The position numbers were made by a program, and so were the translations under genes. The notes beneath the pieces were generated by a model. It was given only the letters and a program-made list of their open reading frames with translations. It was not told the origin of the DNA and did not search any database. DNA of 64,000 nt from Skermanella pratensis (GTDB lineage Bacteria > Pseudomonadota > Alphaproteobacteria > Azospirillales > Azospirillaceae): contig NZ_CP030265.1 of the NCBI RefSeq assembly GCF_008843145.1, positions 4,705,001 to 4,769,000 of the forward strand, given 5' to 3'. Below are positions 57,154-64,000 of this stretch, piece by piece. Each line of letters opens with the position of its first letter. The stretch's first letter is position 1.

Positions 57154-58220
57154 TGTTCGAGGATTTTTACAATCTGACCGGGTCGCCCTTCAAGCTGGGG
57201 CCGGACCATCGGTTCTTCTTCCCGAGCCGGAACCACGACAAGGCCCTTTCCTACCTGAGGTACGGATTGCAGCAGGACGAGGGGTTCATCGTGGTGACCG
57301 GCGACATCGGAGCCGGCAAGACGACCCTGGTCAGCCAACTGTTCGCCGAACTGGACCGGAAGCGGTTCCTGGCGGCGCAGATCGTGACCAGCAACATCGA
57401 CGCCGACGACGTGGTCCGCATGATCCTGTCGGCCTTCGGGGTGACGCCCCGGACCACCGACAAGGCGGGGCTGCTGCGCGCCTTCGAAAGTTTCCTGCTG
57501 TCCCAGCACCGGGCCGGGCGCCGGGTCCTGCTGGTTGTCGACGAGGCCCAGAACCTGCCGCTCCAGACCATCGAGGAGCTGCGCATGCTGTCGAACTTCA
57601 CGGTGGAGGGCGGATCGCTGTTCCAGAGCTTCCTGGTCGGGCAGCCGCAGTTCAAGGACGTGCTGGCCGACCCGGCTCTGGAGCAGTTCCGCCAACGGGT
57701 GATCGCCTCCTACCATCTCGGCCCGCTGTCGGAGGAGGAGACCGCCGAGTATGTCCGGCACCGGCTGCGCCTGGTCGGGTGGAACGACGACCCCGCGATC
57801 GACGCCCATGCCTTCGCGCTGATCCACCGGCACAGCGGCGGCATCCCGCGCCGGATCAACACGCTGTGCAGCCGCCTGCTGCTGTTCGGCGCGCTGGAGG
57901 GGCTCCACGCGATCGACGCGCCCGCGGTCGAGGCCGTGGTGGCCGACCTGAACACCGAGGTGACCGAGGCGTCCCATGCCGGCGGCACCGCGAGAAGGGC
58001 CGGGAGCGGGACGGGCGGCGACGTGGCGACCCTGCTGGCGAGCCTGGACGAGCGGCTGGGCCGGCTGGAAAGGCTGACCGAAACGGTCAATTCCCACGAC
58101 CGGACGCTGCGCCACCTGCTGGAGACGGCAATGGGCTACCTCGCGCTGAACGCGGCCGGCGCGGGCTGGAACGGATCCGCGGCCAGGATGGCGAGGGAGG
58201 GCGACGATGACCGGACGTGA
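57153..58220 (+). CDS. XrtA-associated ATPase
   Basis: A 355-residue P-loop ATPase of the ExeA/GspA type used in XrtA operons (TIGR03015). It begins MFEDFYNLTGSPFKLGPDHR. Walker A is GDIGAGKTTL (about residue 52), Walker B LLVVDEAQNLP with SNFTVEGGSLFQ, and sensor region HSGGIPRRINTLCSRLL. The C-terminus contains a short coiled coil with no ExeA-like peptidoglycan-binding domain. It starts on the last base of the barrel gene and overlaps the deacetylase by 14 bp. Confidence 0.93.
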   Translation: MFEDFYNLTGSPFKLGPDHRFFFPSRNHDKALSYLRYGLQQDEGFIVVTGDIGAGKTTLVSQLFAELDRKRFLAAQIVTSNIDADDVVRMILSAFGVTPRTTDKAGLLRAFESFLLSQHRAGRRVLLVVDEAQNLPLQTIEELRMLSNFTVEGGSLFQSFLVGQPQFKDVLADPALEQFRQRVIASYHLGPLSEEETAEYVRHRLRLVGWNDDPAIDAHAFALIHRHSGGIPRRINTLCSRLLLFGALEGLHAIDAPAVEAVVADLNTEVTEASHAGGTARRAGSGTGGDVATLLASLDERLGRLERLTETVNSHDRTLRHLLETAMGYLALNAAGAGWNGSAARMAREGDDDRT

Positions 58221-59121
58221 CGCCGCCAACCCTGCGATCGTCAACGCCATGTCGGTGGACGTGGAAGACTATTACCAGGTCTCCGCCTTCGCCGGCACGG
58301 TCGACCGTGCCCGGTGGGACGGGTTCCCGTCGCGGGTCGGCGACAACACGCGGCGCATCCTGGACCTGTTCGCCGGGGCCGGCATTCGCGCGACCTTCTT
58401 CACGCTGGGCTGCGTCGCCCGGCGCGATCCGTCCCTGGTCCGGGCCATCGCCGACGCCGGCCACGAGGTTGCGAGCCACGGCTGGGAGCATCGGCGCGTC
58501 GGCGAGCAGACCCCGGCGGAGTTCCGCGCCGACGTGTCGCGCACCCGCAAGCTGCTGGAAGACCAGTCCGGCCAAGCCGTCACCGGCTACCGCGCGGCCA
58601 GCTTCTCGATCGACCGCGGCACTTGGTGGGCGTTCGGCGAGCTTGCCGAGGCGGGATACCGCTACAGCTCCAGCATCCATCCGATCCGCCACGACCATTA
58701 CGGCGTGCCCGATGCCCCCCGGTTCCCCTTCGCACCGGTCGAGGGCCGGGACTTGGCGGAGATCCCGGTCGGCACGGTGGATCTGGCGGGAAGGCGGCTG
58801 TCCTGCGCCGGCGGCGGCTTCTTCCGCCTGCTGCCCTACCGCTGGTCGTCCCATGCGATCGGCAGGGTCAACCGGACCGAAAACCAGCCCGTGACCTTCT
58901 ATTTCCATCCCTGGGAGATCGATCCCGGCCAGCCGCGCATCAGCCCGGCGCCGCTCCGCTCCCGGCTCCGCCACTACACCAACCTGTCCGTCATGGAGGC
59001 CAAGCTGAAGCGCCTGCTGGCCGACTTCCGCTGGGACCGGATCGACCGCGTCTACCGGGCGACCCTGTCTGAAACACGAAAGCATAAAGGGGAAGGCGAA
59101 ATGACTTCCTTCTCATCATGA
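58207..59121 (+). CDS. XrtA system polysaccharide deacetylase
   Basis: Carbohydrate esterase 4 (NodB) enzyme of 304 residues of the TIGR03006 group. Metal/catalytic motifs are MSVDVEDYYQVSAF (Asp pair near 17-19), AGHEVASHGWEHRRV, GYRAASFSIDRGTWW and FYFHPWEIDP. No signal peptide, which is typical of the group. It would deacetylate amino sugars of the nascent polymer. The stop is followed by a palindrome-containing gap. Confidence 0.93.
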   Translation: MTGRDAANPAIVNAMSVDVEDYYQVSAFAGTVDRARWDGFPSRVGDNTRRILDLFAGAGIRATFFTLGCVARRDPSLVRAIADAGHEVASHGWEHRRVGEQTPAEFRADVSRTRKLLEDQSGQAVTGYRAASFSIDRGTWWAFGELAEAGYRYSSSIHPIRHDHYGVPDAPRFPFAPVEGRDLAEIPVGTVDLAGRRLSCAGGGFFRLLPYRWSSHAIGRVNRTENQPVTFYFHPWEIDPGQPRISPAPLRSRLRHYTNLSVMEAKLKRLLADFRWDRIDRVYRATLSETRKHKGEGEMTSFSS

Positions 59122-59206
59122 CCGGACTTCATCCACGCATGTCCGGCACGGTTGTTGCTTGTTTCTCACAAGGCTTAGCTATGGGCAGAAGCGCCCCCTT
59201 TTCGTC

Positions 59207-59288
59207 ATACCCGGACTTGATCCGGGTATCTCCCCGCACGGCGGCGCTGACGGAGTCCGCAAGCGATGACCGGGTCAAGCCCGGTCAT
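59207..59288. repeat. alphaproteobacterial-type REP palindromes
   Basis: Two palindromes: ATACCCGG-A-CTTGATCCGGGTAT-like at 59207-59229 and ATGACCGGG-TCAAG-CCCGGTCAT at 59266-59288. Related CTTGATCCGGGT text recurs near 59366. These repeats are common in intergenic regions of alphaproteobacteria. They fill most of the 298-bp gap inside the XrtA operon, which otherwise holds no gene; they may weaken read-through. Confidence 0.8.
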
Positions 59289-59419
59289 GACGATGAAGGG
59301 AGGAGCGCCCCACCAGAAAAGCGTCCACTGGTTGAGGCGGCAATTACCGTGCCGGACAGCCGTGGACTTGATCCGGGTTCCAGGCGCGAAGCCCCGAGGG
59401 GGATGATCGGGGAGCGGCG

Positions 59420-60490
59420 ATGCCGGACGCCCACGGGGACGGCGGCGGAATGACGGCGATGGTGGAGATCGGGGCGCTGGACCCGGCGGCGGAGCCGGCG
59501 TGGGAGGCTTTCGTCGCCGAGTCGCCGGAAGCCACGTTCTTCCACCGCGCCGGATGGGCGCGCGTGATCGAACGGAGCTATGGGCACCCGACATATTTCC
59601 GCTACGCCAGCCGCGGCGGCCGGATCGTCGGCGTGCTGCCGCTGGTCCATGTGAAGAGCCCGCTGTTCGGCAACGCGCTGATCGGCACCGGGTTCTGCAC
59701 CTTCGGCGGCATCGCGTCGGCGGACCCCGCCGCCATCCAGGCGCTGGCCAAGGACGCCGCCGAGCTGGGCGCCCGGCTGGGCGTCGACCATGTGGAACTG
59801 CGCCACGTGGACGCGCTGCCGATCGGCTGGGCCGTGAAGTCGGAGCTTTACGCCGCGTTCCGCAGGCCGCTCGACGCCGATATCGGGGTGACCTGGGGAA
59901 CCCTGCCCCAGCAGAAGCGCCAGGAGCTTCGGCGGAGCATCCGCGGCGGCCTGCGCCAGCAGGTCGGCCCCGGCCTGCTCGACACGTTCTACCGGATCTA
60001 CGGCACCAGCGTCCGCAATCTGGGCACGCCGGTCTATCCACGCCGCTTCTTCGCCGCCATCGCGGAGGAGTTCGGCGAGGCGGTCGAACTGGCGGTGGTC
60101 CATGGCGCCTCCGGCCCGGTCTCGGCCGTGATGGCGTTCCATTTCCGCGACACGGTCTGCCCCTATTTCGCGGGCGGCCTGCCGGAGGCGCGGACCGAGC
60201 ACGCCTACGACTTCATGTACTGGTCGCTGATGGACAGGGCGACCGGAAGAGGCGCCCGGCTGTTCGACTTCGGCCGCAGCAAGCGCGGGACGGGAGCCTT
60301 CGACTACAAGCTGGGCTGGGGGTTCGAGCCCCGGGCGCTGCACTACCAGTTCCATCTGGTGCGCGGGCGCGCGTTGCCCGAGGTCAACCCGCTCAACCCC
60401 AAATACCGCGCGATGGTGGAGACCTGGAAGCGCCTGCCGCTGCCGGTCGCCAACCTGATGGGTCCCGTGATCGCCCGCCAGATCGGCTGA
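59420..60490 (+). CDS. FemAB-like protein, XrtA/PEP-CTERM system-associated
   Basis: A 356-residue GNAT/FemAB-fold protein of the TIGR03019 family. Segments include ATFFHRAGWARVIERSYGHP, GVLPLVHVKSPLFGNALIGT, the central QQKRQELRRSIRGGLRQQ and DFMYWSLMDRATGRGARLFD followed by GRSKRGTGAFDYKLGWGFEP. FemAB proteins transfer amino acids from tRNA; the substrate in XrtA systems is unknown. GGGGAG upstream supports ATG 59420; an in-frame ATG at 59450 is also possible. Confidence 0.92.
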   Translation: MPDAHGDGGGMTAMVEIGALDPAAEPAWEAFVAESPEATFFHRAGWARVIERSYGHPTYFRYASRGGRIVGVLPLVHVKSPLFGNALIGTGFCTFGGIASADPAAIQALAKDAAELGARLGVDHVELRHVDALPIGWAVKSELYAAFRRPLDADIGVTWGTLPQQKRQELRRSIRGGLRQQVGPGLLDTFYRIYGTSVRNLGTPVYPRRFFAAIAEEFGEAVELAVVHGASGPVSAVMAFHFRDTVCPYFAGGLPEARTEHAYDFMYWSLMDRATGRGARLFDFGRSKRGTGAFDYKLGWGFEPRALHYQFHLVRGRALPEVNPLNPKYRAMVETWKRLPLPVANLMGPVIARQIG

Positions 60491-60496
60491 GCCGCC

Positions 60497-61768
60497 ATGA
60501 AAGACCTGCTGTTCCTGGCCCACCGCATTCCCTACCCGCCGAACAAGGGCGACAAGATCCGCTCGTGGCACCTGCTGCGCCACCTGGCGGAACGCTACCG
60601 CGTCCATCTCGGCTGCTTCGTCGACGATCCCGACGACCAGGTCCACGAGCCGGTGCTGCGGGCGCTGTGCGCGAGCTGCCATTTCGTCCGGATCGACCCG
60701 GGCTTGGCCAAGCTGGGCAGCCTGCGCGGGCTGGCGACCGGGGAGGCGCTGACCTTCGCCTATTTCCGCGACGCCGGGCTGACGGAGTGGGTGCGCGCGA
60801 CCCACGCCGCCCGCGCCGTCGCCGCGCAGTTCGTCTTCTCCTCCGCCATGGCGCCCTTCGCCGAGGCGGCGGAGGATTTCCGGGGCCGGCGGATCGTCGA
60901 TTTCATCGACCTGGACAGCGACAAGTGGCGCCAGTACGCCCGGACCGGACGGGCGCCGATGCGCTGGATCCACGGGCGGGAGGCCCGGTTGCTCGGCCGG
61001 GCGGAGGTCGCCATCGCCGGCCGCGCCTCCGCCAGCCTGTTCGTCAGCGAGGCCGAGGCCGACCTGTTCCGCCGGCAGCCGGGCGTCGCGGCGGAGCGGG
61101 TCCACGGCCTGGGCAACGGCGTGGACCTGGACTATTTCGACCCCCGCCGGGACTATGCGGACCCTTATCCGCCGGGTGGGCCGGTGCTGGCCTTCACCGG
61201 CATGATGGACTACCGGGCCAATGTCGATGCCGTGCGCTGGTTCGCGGCGGAGGTGCTGCCGGCGATCCGGGCGCGCCACCCGGAGGCGCGGTTCGCCATC
61301 GTCGGAGCAAAGCCCGACGCCTCGGTCGAACGGCTGGCCGGGCAGCCGGGCGTGATCGTGACCGGCCGCGTGCCGGACGTGCGCCCCTATGTCGCCCACG
61401 CCGCCGTCGCGGTGGCGCCGCTGCGGATCGCGCGGGGCATCCAGAACAAGGTGCTGGAGGCGATGGCGATGGGGCGTCCGGTGGTCGCCACGGCCCAGGC
61501 CCACGAGGGGATCGACGCCGGGCGGGATACGCATCTTCTGGTCGCCGACGATGCCGCCGGTCTGGCGGCGCAGGCCTGCCGGCTGCTCGGCGACCGGGCG
61601 GAGGCGGAGGCTTTGGGAGCCCGCGGGCGGCGCCTGCTGCTGGACCGCTACACCTGGGAAAGGCGCCTGGCGCCGCTCGACGGCATCATGGAGCGGGCGC
61701 CGGCGGTGTCCCCGGCCGCGCCGGCGGAAGCCCGCTCCCTCGGCCGGTCGTGCCAGGGGCGGGCATGA
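60497..61768 (+). CDS. TIGR03087-type glycosyltransferase, XrtA/PEP-CTERM system
   Basis: GT-B glycosyltransferase (family 4-like) of 423 residues: opening LLFLAHRIPYPPNKGDKIRS, FSSAMAPFAEAAEDFRGRRI, then the donor half with VLAFTGMMDYRANVDAVRWF, VIVTGRVPDVRPYVAHAAVA, GIQNKVLEAMAMGRPVVATA. The PPNKGDKIR N-terminus is typical of the family associated with exosortase A. It begins 6 bp after the FemAB gene and its stop overlaps xrtA in ATGA. Confidence 0.93.
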   Translation: MKDLLFLAHRIPYPPNKGDKIRSWHLLRHLAERYRVHLGCFVDDPDDQVHEPVLRALCASCHFVRIDPGLAKLGSLRGLATGEALTFAYFRDAGLTEWVRATHAARAVAAQFVFSSAMAPFAEAAEDFRGRRIVDFIDLDSDKWRQYARTGRAPMRWIHGREARLLGRAEVAIAGRASASLFVSEAEADLFRRQPGVAAERVHGLGNGVDLDYFDPRRDYADPYPPGGPVLAFTGMMDYRANVDAVRWFAAEVLPAIRARHPEARFAIVGAKPDASVERLAGQPGVIVTGRVPDVRPYVAHAAVAVAPLRIARGIQNKVLEAMAMGRPVVATAQAHEGIDAGRDTHLLVADDAAGLAAQACRLLGDRAEAEALGARGRRLLLDRYTWERRLAPLDGIMERAPAVSPAAPAEARSLGRSCQGRA

Positions 61769-63294
61769 CCCAGCGGGCCGAAATGGATGGCGGCTACTAC
61801 GCCGCCACCGCCACGCCTCCGGCCGACCCGGCCTGGCCGCGCGCCATCGCCTGCTTCGCCGGGACGGCGGCACTGCTGGTGGCGCTGCTCCACGACGTGG
61901 CCGGGGCCATGGTCCATACCTGGTGGACCAACGTCACCTACAACCACGGCTTCCTGGTGCTGCCGACCAGCCTCTATCTGGTATGGCTGCACCGGGACGG
62001 GCTGCGCCGGCTGACGCCCCGGCTGGAGCCGCTGGGGCTGGCCGCCCTGGCCGGGATGATGCTGGCCTGGCTGCTCGGCCGGGCCGGCGACGTGCTGGCG
62101 GTGGAGGAGACGGCGCTGGTCGGCATGCTGGTCGCGCTGTTCGTCTTCGTGTTCGGCCGGGCGGTGGCCCGGCGGGTCGCCTTCCCGCTGGCCTTCCTGT
62201 TCTTCATGGTGCCCGTGGGCGACGCGCTGATCCCGCCGCTGCAGGATTTCACCGCCGTCTTCGCGGTGGGGCTGCTGCGCCTGATCGGCATCCCGGTGTT
62301 CCACGACGGGATCATGATCGAGATCCCCAACGGGCTGTTCCGGGTCGCCGAAGCCTGCGCCGGCATCCGCTTCCTGATCGCCAACGTGGTGATCGCGGCC
62401 CTGTTCGCCCACCTCGCCTATGCCAGGCTCTGGAAGTTCTGGCTTTTCCTGGGCATCGGCTTCGTCCTGCCGATCGTCGCCAACGGCTTCCGGGCGTTCG
62501 GGATCATCCTGATCGCCCACCTGACCGACGGCAGGCTGGCGGCCGGCGTCGACCACCTGGTCTATGGCTGGATCTTCTTCTCCTTCGTGATGATCCTGCT
62601 GCTCGCGATCGGCAACAGCTTCGCCGACCGCCGGCTGGGCGACTTCTCGCGCGAGGCGGCGGTGCCGCCCTCCGGGGCTCGCCGGGGCTGGTCCTGGCGC
62701 CTGCCCCGGGCGCTGCCGGCCGTCCTGGTGGTGCTGGCGGGTCCGGCCTATGCCTGGACGGTGATGAGCCCGCCCGACATCCGGCCCGGCCCGGCGGCGC
62801 TGCCGGCCCCGGACGTGGCCGGCTGGACCGCCGCCCCGCCGACCGACTGGCGGCCCGCGTTCCCCGGTGCCGACCGCACGCTGCTCGCCGGGTTCCGGGG
62901 GCCGGAAGGCCGGCCCGCCGAGCTGTTCGTCGCCCACTACGCCTACCAGCGGCAGGGCTCGGAAGTGGTCTATTACGCCAACCGGCTGGAGGGGGACGGC
63001 TGGACGCGCGTCGAGAGCCGCACGGTCGAAGGCGTCGGCGGCATGCCGCCCGCCCGGCTCGACCGGATGGTGCGCGGGCAGCGCCAGCGGCTGGTGCTTT
63101 CGTGGTACTGGGTCGGCGGACGCTTCACGGCGAGCCAGTATGAGGCCAAGTTGTACCAGAGCCTCGCCACCCTGCTCGGCATCCATCCCGCAGCCGCCGC
63201 GGTCGCCCTGTCGGTCGAGCGGCCGGAGGACGCCGCGCGGTTCTTCGAGGCTTTCGCACCGGAGCCGTACCTGGAGCAGGCCGCCGCGCGATGA
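61765..63294 (+). CDS. xrtA: exosortase A fused to an EpsI domain
   Basis: Membrane transpeptidase-like protein of 509 residues. The exosortase part (about 25-295) has seven to eight helices and the catalytic triad: Cys198 (AEACAGIRF), Arg243 (NGFRAFG), His264 (VDHLVYG). After a short linker a periplasmic EpsI domain (about 325-500: GWTAAPPTDWRPAFPGADRT, ELFVAHYAYQRQGSEVVYYA, LSWYWVGGRFT) follows in the same frame. XrtA cleaves PEP-CTERM signals and is expected to attach the protein to a surface glycan. In many genomes EpsI is separate. Confidence 0.96.
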   Translation: MTQRAEMDGGYYAATATPPADPAWPRAIACFAGTAALLVALLHDVAGAMVHTWWTNVTYNHGFLVLPTSLYLVWLHRDGLRRLTPRLEPLGLAALAGMMLAWLLGRAGDVLAVEETALVGMLVALFVFVFGRAVARRVAFPLAFLFFMVPVGDALIPPLQDFTAVFAVGLLRLIGIPVFHDGIMIEIPNGLFRVAEACAGIRFLIANVVIAALFAHLAYARLWKFWLFLGIGFVLPIVANGFRAFGIILIAHLTDGRLAAGVDHLVYGWIFFSFVMILLLAIGNSFADRRLGDFSREAAVPPSGARRGWSWRLPRALPAVLVVLAGPAYAWTVMSPPDIRPGPAALPAPDVAGWTAAPPTDWRPAFPGADRTLLAGFRGPEGRPAELFVAHYAYQRQGSEVVYYANRLEGDGWTRVESRTVEGVGGMPPARLDRMVRGQRQRLVLSWYWVGGRFTASQYEAKLYQSLATLLGIHPAAAAVALSVERPEDAARFFEAFAPEPYLEQAAAR

Positions 63295-63344
63295 CGTTCT
63301 CCTGATGAGGTTCCCCCCGATGAGGTCCCCCCCGTTGAGGTTCC

Positions 63345-63527
63345 ATGGATAGCCTGCTGTTCCTGTTCTCGCTGATCGGCGTCGTGGTCATCGTCGGCTG
63401 GGCCGTGATGAACGACAGGGTCCCGGACGGCGGCAAGACCACGGGGCTGCTCGCCATGCATCACCCGGACGAGAACCAGCCGGACCGGAACAGGCACACC
63501 GCCCGCAAGCGCCGGCGCCCGCGGTGA
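63345..63527 (+). CDS. small membrane protein
   Basis: A 60-residue protein with one N-terminal helix (LLFLFSLIGVVVIVGWAVM) and a basic tail (NRHTARKRRRPR). It sits 50 bp after xrtA and ends in a GTGA overlap with the protease gene, so it is likely part of the operon. A GGTTCCATGG start context supports the ATG. Function unknown. Confidence 0.6.
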   Translation: MDSLLFLFSLIGVVVIVGWAVMNDRVPDGGKTTGLLAMHHPDENQPDRNRHTARKRRRPR

Positions 63528-64000
63528 GGGGACGCATCACGGGAGCGGCGCTGCTGGCGGTTCTCGCGCCCGCGCTCGGCGGCTGCGCGGGGCTCGCGGC
63601 ACCGGAGCCCGCCGCTCCCGCGAGCCCCGCCGGGGCGGAGGCGTTGCCGCCGGTCGTGACCTGCCATGAGCCGGGCCGGGACCTCGTCCTTCGGGTGGCC
63701 CCGGCGGAGTGCCGGGGCAGGATCATCGACGAGGCGGAGGCGGCCGCCCTGGCGACCGCCCGGGCCCGGCGGCAGCGGGCGCAGATCGTCGGTGACCGCC
63801 GCTCCCGTCCGGACGACAAGGTGGAGATCCGCAGCGCCGGCTCCGGATTCTTCATCAACGGCCAGGGGCAGGTGCTGACCGGCTTCCACGTGGTGGCGCG
63901 CTGCGCCGCGCTGACCGTCTCGACGGTCGAGGGCGGGCGGAAGCCGGCCAGCGTGGTCGTCTCCGACTACGGCATGGACCTGGCGGTGCTCCAGGCCAAA
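63524..64000 (+). CDS. trypsin-like lipoprotein protease (cut by window end)
   Basis: Starts at GTG 63524 in an overlap with the previous stop and is open to the last base. The signal ends in a lipobox (ALGGC, Cys near residue 21). The mature protein has the start of an S1C/HtrA-like domain: SGFFINGQGQVLTGFHVV with the catalytic His and YGMDLAVLQ with the Asp. The Ser motif lies beyond the window. It may process exported proteins of the XrtA system; this is inference from position. Confidence 0.75.
   Translation, partial: MRGRITGAALLAVLAPALGGCAGLAAPEPAAPASPAGAEALPPVVTCHEPGRDLVLRVAPAECRGRIIDEAEAAALATARARRQRAQIVGDRRSRPDDKVEIRSAGSGFFINGQGQVLTGFHVVARCAALTVSTVEGGRKPASVVVSDYGMDLAVLQAK

Overview
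The window is GC-rich DNA with long open frames on both strands. The set rpmH-rnpA-yidD-yidC-engB-argB, dapD-dapE, pgk, an alphaproteobacterial-type intergenic palindrome and a complete exosortase A (XrtA) exopolysaccharide system suggest a Rhodospirillales-type alphaproteobacterium (Azospirillum/Skermanella-like). That placement is inference from gene content and style; no rRNA was seen.

Layout. 1-11 kb: end of an unknown gene, a YnjB-type binding protein, pgk, a methyltransferase, a CYTH-CHAD protein, a ParA ATPase, a Gly/Ser-rich small protein behind a consensus sigma-54 promoter, a histidine kinase and a flavin oxidoreductase/TVP38 pair. 11-16.5 kb: housekeeping block rpmH-rnpA-yidD-yidC-engB-argB. 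16.68-18.18 kb: first copy of a 1,499-bp IS110-family element. 18.4-22.6 kb: a HAD nucleotidase, dapD, dapE and a membrane protein. 22.9-31.6 kb: two regulators, then prsK-prsR-prsT of the XrtA system. 31.6-43.7 kb: polysaccharide genes (methyltransferase, glycosyltransferases, exosortase-associated O-ligase, toroid protein, AAC(3)-fold acyltransferase, deacetylase-like protein), interrupted by a repeat-rich scar at 32.6-33.2 kb and a decayed patch at 38.4-39.15 kb. 44.1-48.9 kb: a secreted RTX protein of about 1,580 residues with carbohydrate-binding modules. 49.3-50.8 kb: second IS110 copy, inverted. 51-64 kb: a FkbM methyltransferase and the XrtA operon (export lipoprotein, chain-length protein, tyrosine autokinase, outer-membrane protein, ATPase, deacetylase, FemAB-like protein, glycosyltransferase, XrtA-EpsI fusion), then a small membrane protein and a trypsin-like lipoprotein cut by the window end.

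How it fits together. The 52-63 kb operon should synthesise, polymerise and export an exopolysaccharide and sort PEP-CTERM proteins. PrsK/PrsR is its expected sigma-54-dependent two-component system, and PrsT is a TPR partner. Genes at 31.6-43.7 kb probably decorate the polymer, and the RTX/CBM protein may bind or cut it. No PEP-CTERM substrate was recognised in the window.

The most notable observation is in the two IS110 copies. The 5' non-coding end reads as a bridge RNA with four guide segments: two match the element's own ends and two match the two sides of the target. A sigma-70 promoter would form only across the circular junction. Both copies sit next to the CT of palindromes in a REP-like repeat, and partly matching copies of the target remain empty.

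Two genes (31.6 and 34.4 kb) each appear to lack one G in a G/C run, so they may be sequencing errors rather than true frameshifts.
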